A stretch of 13,719 bases of DNA from Rhizobium sp. Q54. Lineage in GTDB: Bacteria > Bacteroidota > Bacteroidia > Flavobacteriales > Flavobacteriaceae. Positions 1 to 6,797 of this stretch are shown piece after piece. The position numbers and the translations under genes are program-made. The notes below the pieces were generated by a model. It worked only from the letters and a program-made list of their open reading frames with translations. It was not told the DNA's origin and made no database searches. The stretch spans positions 1 through 13,719 of the forward strand of contig CALPLL020000027.1 in assembly GCA_943324395.2 (NCBI GenBank), given 5' to 3'. The first letter of the stretch is position 1. Every line of letters starts with the position of its first letter.

Positions 1-48
1 ATATCCACGCCCAAAAGCGCGGGATGCCGCTGCTATCAGGGCTAGGAA
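1..48 (-). ncRNA. Partial conserved structured RNA element (Flavobacterium type)
   Basis: This stretch is clearly GC-richer than the surrounding intergenic DNA. Read on the minus strand it starts TTCCTAGCCCTGATAGCAGC, continues with GGCATCC, and holds a stem (ATCC-CGC / GCG-U-GGAT) around a T-rich loop. From memory, this layout (AGCCCTGAT, GCGGCATCC, hairpin, GGATAT, then AGCGGATAGCAGG) recurs in flavobacterial intergenic regions and may be the Flavo-1 type RNA motif. The distal half would lie beyond the left edge, so the element is cut. The strand is inferred from the remembered orientation. The function is unknown to me and the family name is not certain. Confidence 0.4.
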
Positions 49-63
49 TAAGAGGTAACTAAA

Positions 64-95
64 AATTTATAATTTATAATTCACAATTTATAATT
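64..95. repeat. AT-rich heptamer-like intergenic repeat, copy 1
   Basis: An imperfect tandem array of AATTTAT/AATTCAC-like heptamers sits directly upstream of the phosphopantetheinyl transferase start. A closely similar array occurs at 3873-3905, with most differences being C/T changes in the same heptamer register. It could be simple slippage sequence or an AT-rich promoter-proximal spacer. I cannot assign a role. Confidence 0.55.
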
Positions 96-101
96 AATCT
101 A

Positions 102-746
102 ATGCCGCTTCATAAAACAATCAATTTTTCCCGAAACGTCGGGACCACAACCGAAATTCTCCTTTGGAAAATCACCGAATCGATAGCGGAATTGTCTAAA
201 GAAGTCACTTTAAATCCAAAAAACCAAGATAGATTCAACGGAATGAAATCGGAATTGCACCAACGCGCGTTTTTATCTGTCCGTAAATTATTGCAACTCA
301 AAGGCTACACCGATTTTGATTTAGAATACGATCAATTTGGGAAACCCCATCTAAAGGACGGCAAACACATTTCTATTTCCCATTCTCACGAATATGCAAC
401 TATAATTATAAGTGATGAAATTACCGGAATAGATATTGAAATGCAACGAGAAAAAATAATCAAAATTGCCCCTAAATTTGCTGAAAAAGAATTAGAATTT
501 TTAGAAAAAGAAAACCAAGATTATATACGAAAGTTAACCGCCATTTGGGGAGTGAAGGAATCAATTTTCAAAATTAGAAACGAAGCCGGAATAAGTTTTA
601 AAGATAATATTTGCGTTCAGCCATTTAAAATAGAAGACCAATCAGGAATTGCAGATTTGCATTTTCAAAACAAATCAACACAATTTGATTTCCATTTTAT
701 TGAAATAGATAACTTTACTTTGGTTTATGCTTTCCAACAAAATTAA
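102..746 (+). CDS. 4'-phosphopantetheinyl transferase superfamily protein
   Basis: This is a 214-residue protein of the Sfp/AcpS superfamily. Members transfer the 4'-phosphopantetheine arm of CoA to a serine of acyl or peptidyl carrier proteins. The two superfamily signatures are visible: GIDIE at residues 109-113 (Mg-binding D111 and E113) and WGVKES at 149-154 (E153 and K152). A SxSHS-like segment at 91-95 precedes them. The length fits a Sfp-type single-chain enzyme. The start is the only ATG before the conserved region and has no clear Shine-Dalgarno site, as is usual in Bacteroidota. PnuC begins 5 bases after the stop, so the two are probably co-transcribed. The carrier protein substrate cannot be told from here: it may serve fatty-acid synthesis or a secondary-metabolite or flexirubin-type cluster elsewhere. 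Confidence 0.9.
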   Translation: MPLHKTINFSRNVGTTTEILLWKITESIAELSKEVTLNPKNQDRFNGMKSELHQRAFLSVRKLLQLKGYTDFDLEYDQFGKPHLKDGKHISISHSHEYATIIISDEITGIDIEMQREKIIKIAPKFAEKELEFLEKENQDYIRKLTAIWGVKESIFKIRNEAGISFKDNICVQPFKIEDQSGIADLHFQNKSTQFDFHFIEIDNFTLVYAFQQN

Positions 747-751
747 CGATA

Positions 752-1381
752 ATGATAGAATTCTTCCTTAACGCCTATAAAAATGTTTCGACAACCCAAA
801 TAGCATTAGAATTTATTGCTTTTGTATTCGGTATTTTAAGTGTTTGGTACGCCAAAAAAGAGAATATTTGGGTTTACCCAACAGGATTAATTGCAACAAT
901 AATAACCACCTATTTACTTTATACCGCAGGTTATCTTGGCGACATGATGATTAATGGTTATTTTACTATAATGAGTATTTACGGATGGTACCAATGGACT
1001 AAAAAAACAAATGAGAAGAAGAGTCTCTCCATAACTAGAACCAATAATAACGAAAAAGTAATAGGGATTGCATTGTTTTTAGTTACAATTTTTGTAGTTT
1101 TCGGCATCTATAATTTCTTCGATTACGAGATAAAAAAAGACAATTATATAGATATTTTTGCATCAGGTATATTTTTCACTGCAATGGGATTTATGGCATT
1201 AAAAAAAATCGAAAATTGGACACTTTGGATTATTGGTGATATAATTGTAGTTCCATTGTATGCTTATCGTGGTTTAGGAATGTTGGCATTGCAGTATTTA
1301 ATTTTTACAATTTTAGCTATTTCAGCTTATTTAGAATGGAAGAAAACCTTAAACAACTCCAGCTCCCTGGAAACGACATAA
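752..1381 (+). CDS. pnuC: PnuC-family vitamin transporter (nicotinamide riboside or thiamin)
   Basis: This 209-residue inner-membrane protein has about seven hydrophobic segments. It carries PnuC hallmarks: WVYPTGL at residues 40-46, YGWYQW at 77-82, and GDIIVVPLYAYRG near 162-174. PnuC-type proteins are SWEET-fold facilitated diffusion channels for a neutral vitamin precursor, which is then trapped by phosphorylation. Known subfamilies import nicotinamide riboside (PnuC), thiamin (PnuT), riboflavin (PnuX) or deoxynucleosides (PnuN). The next gene encodes a NadR-like P-loop kinase and overlaps this one by 46 bases, which fits import plus trapping. A TPP riboswitch with a TonB receptor lies about 2.5 kb downstream, so thiamin import is a serious alternative to nicotinamide riboside. 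The sequence alone does not settle the substrate. Confidence 0.9.
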   Translation: MIEFFLNAYKNVSTTQIALEFIAFVFGILSVWYAKKENIWVYPTGLIATIITTYLLYTAGYLGDMMINGYFTIMSIYGWYQWTKKTNEKKSLSITRTNNNEKVIGIALFLVTIFVVFGIYNFFDYEIKKDNYIDIFASGIFFTAMGFMALKKIENWTLWIIGDIIVVPLYAYRGLGMLALQYLIFTILAISAYLEWKKTLNNSSSLETT

Positions 1382-3453
1382 TAAAAATTGTCGTTTACGG
1401 ACCTGAAAGCACAGGTAAAACAACCTTGGCCAATCAGTTAGCAAATCATTTCAATACGGAATGGGCTCCTGAATTTGCTCGTGATTATTTGCAACAAAAA
1501 TGGGATTCTAAAAAGGAAATTTGTACTCCAGATGATTTATTGCCAATCGCTATAGGACAAATGGAACTAGAAAATAGCGCCCTCCAAAATGCCAATAATT
1601 ACCTTTTTGTCGATACCTGCTTAATGACCACCAAGGTTTTTTCGGAGATATATTATGGTTTTTGTGATTCTAAATTGGATAAAGCAGCTAAAAAACACAA
1701 ATACGATTTGTTTTTCCTAACTGATATTGATGTGCCTTGGGAACAAGACGATTTGCGCGATTCTCCTAATGACAGAGCAATTACATTTGAAAATTTCAAA
1801 CAAGCATTAATCGAAAATAACAAACCATTTATAATTTTGACTGGAAATCCAGCAACCCGATTTCAGAAAGCGCTATCAATAATTGAAGGCTTAACCAAAG
1901 CAAAAAAACTTGGATTTTCTTCAAACGACTTCCTTCAAATTTTAGATTCGAAAGTTCCAATTTCTGAAATTGAAAAGCAACTTTCTATTTATCAAAATGG
2001 AATTCCAAAAGCTAATCTAAATCGCCCCGCAGTTATTGGCGATGGAATCTTAAAGTTTACAGAAGAAGAATTTCAAAGCTATTCATTACTATTTGATTCG
2101 AAAAAAGATAATTTTAAACTTAAAAAGTTTATTCCAGCATCAGGTGCGGCGAGTAGAATGTTCAAGTTTTTAAACGAATTTTTAAACGAATTTGATCTAG
2201 AAAACGAAACTATTAATGCATACATCAATCGAAAAAACGCAACAGAATTAAAAATTTTCTTAGCTGGATTAGAGAAATTTCCTTTCTTTAAAGCCGTAAA
2301 TAATCAAATTTTAGAAGAGTTTTCCGATTTAAAATCTTGGAATAAAGACCAACAGAATTATTGTTTTATAAAAATGATGTTGGAGGAGCGCCACTTTGAT
2401 TTTTCCAACAAACCAAAAGGAGTTTTGCCTTTTCACCAATATCAAAATCAAATAGTTACTCCAATTGAAGAGCATTTAAAGGAAGGTATTTTATACTCCA
2501 GTGCAAAAGGGGTTTCTAATTTGCATTTCACCGTTTCTGAAACTCATAAATTACAATTTGAAAATATATTAGATAAAGTTAAAAGTAAAGTTGAAAAAAT
2601 GTCAGGCAATAAAATAAATATTGCTTTTTCACACCAACAAAAACATACAGATAGCATTGCCGTTGATTCTGAAAACAAACCTTTCAGAAATGGAAATGGA
2701 GAATTGGTTTTTAGACCCGGTGGGCATGGAGCTTTAATTGAAAATCTAAATTCATTAGACGCCGATTTTGTTTTCATAAAAAACATCGATAATGTAATTC
2801 AAAATGAAGCCGAAACCATCGCTTTATATAAAAGAGGTTTGGCCGGACTTTTAATAGAATTACAAGAAAAAGTACTTTCTTATTTATCAAAAATAGATTC
2901 GATTTCAGAAAATGAAACTATAGAAATAGTTAATTTCATCGAGCAGCAATTGAATTATAAAGTTAATCTTGATTTTTCAAAATATACCTTGGAAAATAAA
3001 ATCGCCTATTTAAAAGAAATGTTGAATCGCCCAATTAGAGTATGTGGGATGGTTAAAAATGAAGGAGAACCCGGAGGAGGACCATTTTGGGTAACCGATT
3101 CAAAAGGAAATACAAAATTACAAATTGTGGAAGCAGCACAAATTGATTTAAATAATGAAAAACAAGCCTTAATTGCCGGTAACGCTTCTCATTTTAATCC
3201 TGTAGATTTAGTTTGTGGCCTTAAAGATTACAAAGGTTCAAAGTTTGACTTTAGAAATTTTATTGACCATAATAGCGGATTTATTGTCGAAAAAAATAAA
3301 TTTGGAAAGCCAATTAAAGGTTATGAATTACCAGGTTTATGGAACGGAGCAATGGCAAATTGGATCACCATTTTTGTTGAGGTTCCTTTAATTACTTTCA
3401 ATCCAGTAAAAACAATCAACGATTTATTAAAACCTGCGCATCAAAATCACTAA
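1336..3453 (+). CDS. NadR-like P-loop kinase fused to DUF4301 domain
   Basis: This 705-residue protein appears to have two domains. Residues about 15-190 form a NadR-type kinase: Walker A GPESTGKTT at 22-30, EFARDY at 46-51, and VPWEQDDLRD at 133-142, which matches the PW..D..R segment of ribosylnicotinamide kinase. Residues about 195-705 match DUF4301, with a typical opening (FSSNDFLQIL), IPASGAASRM at 266-275, RPGGHGAL at 460-467 and GEPGGGPFW at 577-585. The kinase half should phosphorylate the vitamin imported by PnuC. The DUF4301 half has no established function, but its glycine motifs look like those of nucleotidyltransferases. The start at 1336 is the only ATG before Walker A and overlaps pnuC by 46 bases, which implies translational coupling. 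No Met lies between residues 97 and 275, so DUF4301 cannot have its own ATG start and the fusion looks genuine. Kinase confidence is high; the substrate is unknown. Confidence 0.88.
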   Translation: MEENLKQLQLPGNDIIKIVVYGPESTGKTTLANQLANHFNTEWAPEFARDYLQQKWDSKKEICTPDDLLPIAIGQMELENSALQNANNYLFVDTCLMTTKVFSEIYYGFCDSKLDKAAKKHKYDLFFLTDIDVPWEQDDLRDSPNDRAITFENFKQALIENNKPFIILTGNPATRFQKALSIIEGLTKAKKLGFSSNDFLQILDSKVPISEIEKQLSIYQNGIPKANLNRPAVIGDGILKFTEEEFQSYSLLFDSKKDNFKLKKFIPASGAASRMFKFLNEFLNEFDLENETINAYINRKNATELKIFLAGLEKFPFFKAVNNQILEEFSDLKSWNKDQQNYCFIKMMLEERHFDFSNKPKGVLPFHQYQNQIVTPIEEHLKEGILYSSAKGVSNLHFTVSETHKLQFENILDKVKSKVEKMSGNKINIAFSHQQKHTDSIAVDSENKPFRNGNGELVFRPGGHGALIENLNSLDADFVFIKNIDNVIQNEAETIALYKRGLAGLLIELQEKVLSYLSKIDSISENETIEIVNFIEQQLNYKVNLDFSKYTLENKIAYLKEMLNRPIRVCGMVKNEGEPGGGPFWVTDSKGNTKLQIVEAAQIDLNNEKQALIAGNASHFNPVDLVCGLKDYKGSKFDFRNFIDHNSGFIVEKNKFGKPIKGYELPGLWNGAMANWITIFVEVPLITFNPVKTINDLLKPAHQNH

Positions 3454-3461
3454 ATCAAACA

Positions 3462-3863
3462 ATGGAAAAAGACAAACTGATTTCTGAATTGCAGTTCAAA
3501 GCGGTAAGAAGTAGCGGCGCAGGAGGTCAAAATGTAAACAAAGTATCTTCTAAAGTGGTGCTTTCATTTGATTTAAAAAATTCTAATACCCTTTCAAATG
3601 AAGATAAATTGCTATTAGAAACCAATTTATCTTCCCGACTCACCAACGACCAAATTCTAATTTTGAATTGCGATGAAGACCGTAGCCAACTAAAAAATAA
3701 AGAAATTGTCATCAAAAGGTTTCTCACAATAATTGAACAAGGATTGTATGTTCCAAAAATTCGTAAAGCGACTAAAATCCCTAAATCGGTTATTAGAAAA
3801 AGAATTAAAGACAAGAAAAGTTTATCCGAAACGAAAAAGAATAGGAAGAAACCAGAATTTTAA
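3462..3863 (+). CDS. arfB: Alternative ribosome-rescue factor (peptidyl-tRNA hydrolase)
   Basis: This 133-residue ArfB/YaeJ-type protein is related to class I release factors but lacks the codon-recognition domains. The catalytic GGQ is at residues 21-23 within RSSGAGGQNVNKV, and the C-terminus is a basic, presumably flexible tail (from about residue 100, rich in Lys and Arg). In characterised homologues such a tail enters the empty mRNA channel of stalled ribosomes. The protein would hydrolyse peptidyl-tRNA on non-stop complexes. The length matches the family (about 140 residues). The gene begins 8 bases after the kinase-DUF4301 stop, so it is probably the last gene of the plus-strand run. 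No functional link to the vitamin genes is evident. Confidence 0.93.
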   Translation: MEKDKLISELQFKAVRSSGAGGQNVNKVSSKVVLSFDLKNSNTLSNEDKLLLETNLSSRLTNDQILILNCDEDRSQLKNKEIVIKRFLTIIEQGLYVPKIRKATKIPKSVIRKRIKDKKSLSETKKNRKKPEF

Positions 3864-3872
3864 ATTTAACAC

Positions 3873-3905
3873 AATTCATAATTCATAATCAATAATTTAT
3901 AATTA
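3873..3905. repeat. AT-rich heptamer-like intergenic repeat, copy 2
   Basis: This AATTCAT/AATTTAT-type array resembles the one at 64-95 and lies between arfB and the TPP riboswitch. Both copies end in the same AATTTATAATTA segment. No hairpin or protein-coding signal is evident in it. Confidence 0.55.
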
Positions 3906-3906
3906 G

Positions 3907-4013
3907 TTTTGACACGTCTCAAAGGGGTGCTAGTTTCCAAAACGGAATATTGGCTGAGATTATACCCAAAGAACCTGGGCAGGTAATGCTGCCAAGGGAA
4001 AAAAATGACAAAA
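3907..4013 (+). promoter_or_regulatory. TPP riboswitch (THI element)
   Basis: The conserved core of the thiamin pyrophosphate aptamer is readable in order. GGGGTGC is at 3924-3930 and CTGAGA at 3954-3959. ACCC at 3964-3967 pairs with GGGT of the first block as P2. GAACCTG is at 3971-3977. GGCAG (3978-3982) pairs with CTGCC (3989-3993) around GTAATG as P5, and AAGGGAA closes the core at 3994-4000. A P3 arm (GCTAGTTTCC with GGAATATTGGC) is also visible. P1 is AU-rich and weak here: TTTTG (3907-3911) with CAAAA (4009-4013), or GTC with GAC. The element lies about 90 bases before the TonB receptor start and should repress that gene when TPP is abundant. Confidence 0.95.
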
Positions 4014-4015
4014 AG

Positions 4016-4029
4016 TAGTGTGCACACTA
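4016..4029. repeat. Perfect palindrome TAGTGTGCACACTA
   Basis: A 14-base perfect palindrome lies just after the TPP aptamer core and before the receptor gene. As RNA it could form only a 5-bp stem with a TGCA loop and no following U-tract, so it is not a convincing intrinsic terminator. It could be part of the expression platform or a dyad DNA site. Confidence 0.5.
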
Positions 4030-4085
4030 TCATTTGCCATAAGAACTAACAATTATTTTAACAAAAGAATAATTTACCCCTTGTT

Positions 4086-4107
4086 ATTCGTAAGAAAAAT
4101 TACGAAT
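4086..4107 (+). promoter_or_regulatory. Start-codon hairpin, likely riboswitch expression platform
   Basis: ATTCGTAA (4086-4093) and TTACGAAT (4100-4107) are perfect complements around a GAAAAA loop, giving an 8-bp stem. It contains the A and U of the receptor start codon (4106-4108). The A-rich loop is what a Bacteroidota translation initiation region would normally expose. Competing pairings exist: GAATAA (4067-4072) with TTATTC (4084-4089), and TAACAA (4059-4064) with TTGTTA (4081-4086). Either would open the hairpin. Translational control by the upstream TPP aptamer is inferred. Confidence 0.6.
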
Positions 4108-6268
4108 GAAAAACAATATCGAATTACGCAAAAGAACGAAGTCCTCTAATCTCTTATCTCTTCGTTTATTATCTTTTTTCTTCTCTCTTAACTGCTTATG
4201 TGCTTTTTCTCAAGAAAAACCATCAGATTCTACAAAAGTTAATTCGCTTGACGAAGTATTGGTCGCTGCAATTCGAGTTGATTCCAAAAACCCTTTTTCA
4301 TTCACTAATCTGAATAAAAAAGAATTTAAAACTCGAAATTTAGGGCAAGACATCCCTATTTTAATGAATTATTTACCATCAGTAGTTACCACTTCAGATG
4401 CTGGAAATGGAATTGGTTACACCGGAATTCGTGTTCGTGGAAGTGATGCTACTCGCGTTAATATTACCATAAATGGAATTCCTTATAACGATTCAGAAAG
4501 TCACGGTACTTATTGGGTAAACATGCCCGATTTTGCTTCATCGTTAGAAAGTGTTCAATTACAGCGCGGCGTAGGGTCATCAACAAACGGATCTGGAGCT
4601 TTTGGAGCAAGCTTAAATATGCTTACCGATAACTTTTCAAAAACCAGCAGTGGTGAAATTTCAAATTCTGGAGGTAGTTTTAATTCAAGAAAAAACACCG
4701 TTAAATTCAGCACAGGATTAATGAACAACCAATTTGAAATTGCAGGACGATTATCAGTTTTAAAATCCGATGGCTATATTGATCGAGCAAGTTCCGATTT
4801 GAAATCGTATTTTTTACAAGGAACCTATGTTGGAAAAACAACCTTAGTTAAAGCACTGGTATTTGGAGGTAAGGAAAAAACGTATCAATCTTGGAATGGA
4901 ATTGATGCAGAAACTTTGGCAAACAATAGAACTTTTAATTCGGCAGGAATGTTTACTGATCAATTTGGAAATATTCGTTTCTATGATAATGAAACCGACA
5001 ACTACCAGCAAGATCATTATCAATTGCATTGGAATGAAAAGATTTTGGATAAATGGAATACCAATTTGGCGTTTCATTACACCAAAGGAAAGGGGTATTA
5101 TGAAAATTACAAAGAAGATGCCGCTTTCACTGATTATGGTTTAACACCTGTTGGTTCTGAAGTTTCAACTGATTTAATTCGTCAAAAATGGTTGGATAAT
5201 GATTTTTACGGGACTACTTTTTCAACAAATTATAAATCCGAAAAACTGAATTTGATTATTGGTGGCGCCTATAATAAATATGAAGGAACTCATTTCGGTA
5301 AAGTCATTTGGGCTCGATTTGCTTCGCAAAGTGAATTAGGAGATCGTTATTATGATGATTTTGCCACTAAAACAGACGCCAATTTATTTGCGAAAGCGAA
5401 CTTCCAATTATCAAAAAAAATTAGTTTTTATGGGGATTTACAAATAAGAAATGTTCATTATAAAGCAAATAGTTTAGAAACAGGATTAGTAAACGATAAT
5501 TTTAGTTTTTTCAATCCAAAAGCAGGGTTTAATTACGATTTAAATTCTAAAAATGCGATTTATTTTTCTTTTGCTCGAGCAAATAGAGAACCCAATCGTG
5601 ATGATTATTCCAGCGGAACCCCAAAACCTGAACAACTAAATGATTTTGAATTGGGATGGAGATCGATTTCTGAAAAAGCAAAATTTAATATTACTACTTA
5701 TTATATGAAGTATAATAACCAACTTGTTTTAACCGGCGCATTGAATGATGTTGGCGCTCCATTGCGAGAGAATGTTGGAGATAGTTATCGTTTGGGATTG
5801 GAAATGGATGCCAGTATTTTTATTTCAAATAAATGGATTCTTCGTCCAAATATTGCTTTTAGCAAAAATAAAAATCAAAATTATTATTTTGAAAAAGACG
5901 GAAATCTTGTCAATTTTGGAAATACAAACATTGCTTTTTCACCAAATATTGTTGCGGGAAACTGTGTAACATTTGCGCCAAGCGAAAACTTACAATTTAG
6001 TGTTTTATCAAAATTTGTAGGCAAACAGTTTATGGGAAATATTGATTCAGAAAATTCAGAATTGCCAAGCTATTTTGTAAATGACTTAAATATCTCATAT
6101 GAAATCCAACCTAAAAGTGTATTTAAATCGGTAATGTTTTCTCTTTTAGTGAATAATTTATTGAATGTTAAATACTATTCAAATGGCGCAGATTATGGTG
6201 GTGGGTATGTTTATTACTTTCCTCAAGCAGGAATAAATTTCTTAGCAGGAATATCGATGAAATTTTAA
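4106..6268 (+). CDS. TonB-dependent outer-membrane receptor, probably for thiamin
   Basis: This 720-residue outer-membrane active transporter has an N-terminal basic stretch and hydrophobic signal peptide (about residues 1-35, cleavage near CAFSQ), a TonB-box-like SLDEVLVAA at 47-55, and a plug domain at about 60-175. The plug contains GIRVRGSDATRVNITINGIP at 107-126 and LESVQLQRGVGSS at 147-159. A beta-barrel follows to the C-terminal Phe. No carboxypeptidase-D-like N-terminal extension is present, so it is not a SusC-type glycan receptor. The TPP riboswitch directly upstream is the main reason to infer thiamin or a thiamin precursor as cargo; such riboswitch-controlled receptors are known in Bacteroidota. 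The start is the only ATG before the signal peptide and lies inside a hairpin. Energy would come from TonB-ExbBD encoded elsewhere. Confidence 0.93.
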   Translation: MKNNIELRKRTKSSNLLSLRLLSFFFSLNCLCAFSQEKPSDSTKVNSLDEVLVAAIRVDSKNPFSFTNLNKKEFKTRNLGQDIPILMNYLPSVVTTSDAGNGIGYTGIRVRGSDATRVNITINGIPYNDSESHGTYWVNMPDFASSLESVQLQRGVGSSTNGSGAFGASLNMLTDNFSKTSSGEISNSGGSFNSRKNTVKFSTGLMNNQFEIAGRLSVLKSDGYIDRASSDLKSYFLQGTYVGKTTLVKALVFGGKEKTYQSWNGIDAETLANNRTFNSAGMFTDQFGNIRFYDNETDNYQQDHYQLHWNEKILDKWNTNLAFHYTKGKGYYENYKEDAAFTDYGLTPVGSEVSTDLIRQKWLDNDFYGTTFSTNYKSEKLNLIIGGAYNKYEGTHFGKVIWARFASQSELGDRYYDDFATKTDANLFAKANFQLSKKISFYGDLQIRNVHYKANSLETGLVNDNFSFFNPKAGFNYDLNSKNAIYFSFARANREPNRDDYSSGTPKPEQLNDFELGWRSISEKAKFNITTYYMKYNNQLVLTGALNDVGAPLRENVGDSYRLGLEMDASIFISNKWILRPNIAFSKNKNQNYYFEKDGNLVNFGNTNIAFSPNIVAGNCVTFAPSENLQFSVLSKFVGKQFMGNIDSENSELPSYFVNDLNISYEIQPKSVFKSVMFSLLVNNLLNVKYYSNGADYGGGYVYYFPQAGINFLAGISMKF

Positions 6269-6681
6269 TTATATACTCGAATTATTGCGCCAATAGTTTC
6301 CACTCGATAGGGTTTCATCGGAAATTCTTTACCCGGACATTGACCAGTAAACAAGTTGTATTCGAAATTATCACAATTGCATTTTGCGGTTATTCCATTT
6401 ACAACCATGGTTGAACAAGCGCTTAATGCTTGATTTGGGCAGGCTGCATCATAAGCTACATAAGCAGTTCCTGTTGTATTAAACACAATAATTCCTCGCG
6501 CTCCGGCATTTGGGATGTACATTCCATTACTTACAAATTTAAGATTGTTGTAAGTTGGTAAATCCGTATTTATATCTATTGTGAAATTATAATTTGGGAT
6601 ATTAGGGTTGCTATTGTTATTGCTATCATTGCTGCAATTGCAAAGAAGCAGTATCAAAAGAATAAAGAAGTAATTTTTCAT
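6265..6681 (-). CDS. Rieske-like small lipoprotein lacking cluster histidines
   Basis: This 138-residue protein has a lipoprotein signal (hydrophobic residues 3-13, then C14-N-C16 followed by SNDSNNN). C16 is the likelier lipidated Cys because Ser-Asn-Asp after it fits the Bacteroidota surface-export signal. The second half is laid out like a Rieske [2Fe-2S] fold: AYDAACPNQ (C81) takes the place of the CTH box, and KCNCDNFEYN (C101, C103) takes the place of the CPCHGS box. The two histidines needed for a Rieske cluster are replaced by N83 and D104. C89 and C115 are additional cysteines that could form disulfides. I recall similar short proteins in many flavobacteria annotated as Rieske or hypothetical. 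An intact Rieske cluster is unlikely, and the function is unknown. Its stop overlaps the receptor stop by 4 bases (convergent TTAA). Confidence 0.8.
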   Translation of the reverse strand: MKNYFFILLILLLCNCSNDSNNNSNPNIPNYNFTIDINTDLPTYNNLKFVSNGMYIPNAGARGIIVFNTTGTAYVAYDAACPNQALSACSTMVVNGITAKCNCDNFEYNLFTGQCPGKEFPMKPYRVETIGAIIRVYN

Positions 6682-6712
6682 AATGAAATTTTATTAAAAG
6701 AATTGGTCGTAA

Positions 6713-6720
6713 CAAATTTA
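6713..6720 (-). promoter_or_regulatory. Putative -7 box for the Rieske-like lipoprotein gene
   Basis: On the minus strand this reads TAAATTTG, a full match to the Bacteroidota TAnnTTTG box. It lies about 32 bases before the lipoprotein start. No TTG was found at the expected -33 distance, so this is a single-box prediction. Confidence 0.35.
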
Positions 6721-6762
6721 AATTATTTAACTTTGAATTATATATGATTTACATATATTTAT

Positions 6763-6790
6763 TTGATTAAAAAAATAACAACTATCTTTG
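6763..6790 (+). promoter_or_regulatory. Putative sigma-A-type promoter of greA
   Basis: TTG at 6763-6765 and TATCTTTG at 6783-6790 are separated by 17 bases, matching the Bacteroidota TTG / TAnnTTTG promoter. Transcription would begin near 6796-6798, giving a leader of about 50 bases before greA. Confidence 0.65.
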
Positions 6791-6797
6791 TAAAAAG

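Noticed and set aside
2..58. Open frame at the left edge ending YPRPKARDAAAIRARNKR-stop, possible C-terminus of an upstream gene
   Set aside because: The same bases fit a structured RNA-like element on the other strand. The peptide matches no family end that I recognise, and the frame has no visible start.
4011..4035. Intrinsic terminator as riboswitch expression platform
   Set aside because: The only stem here (TAGTG/CACTA) is short and is not followed by a U-run. The start-codon hairpin is the better candidate.
4863..5144. Second plus-strand frame inside the TonB receptor gene
   Set aside because: It is a shadow of the receptor coding frame with no family resemblance and no initiation context. 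The same applies to the other short frames inside large genes (for example 110-301 minus and 7906-8151 plus).
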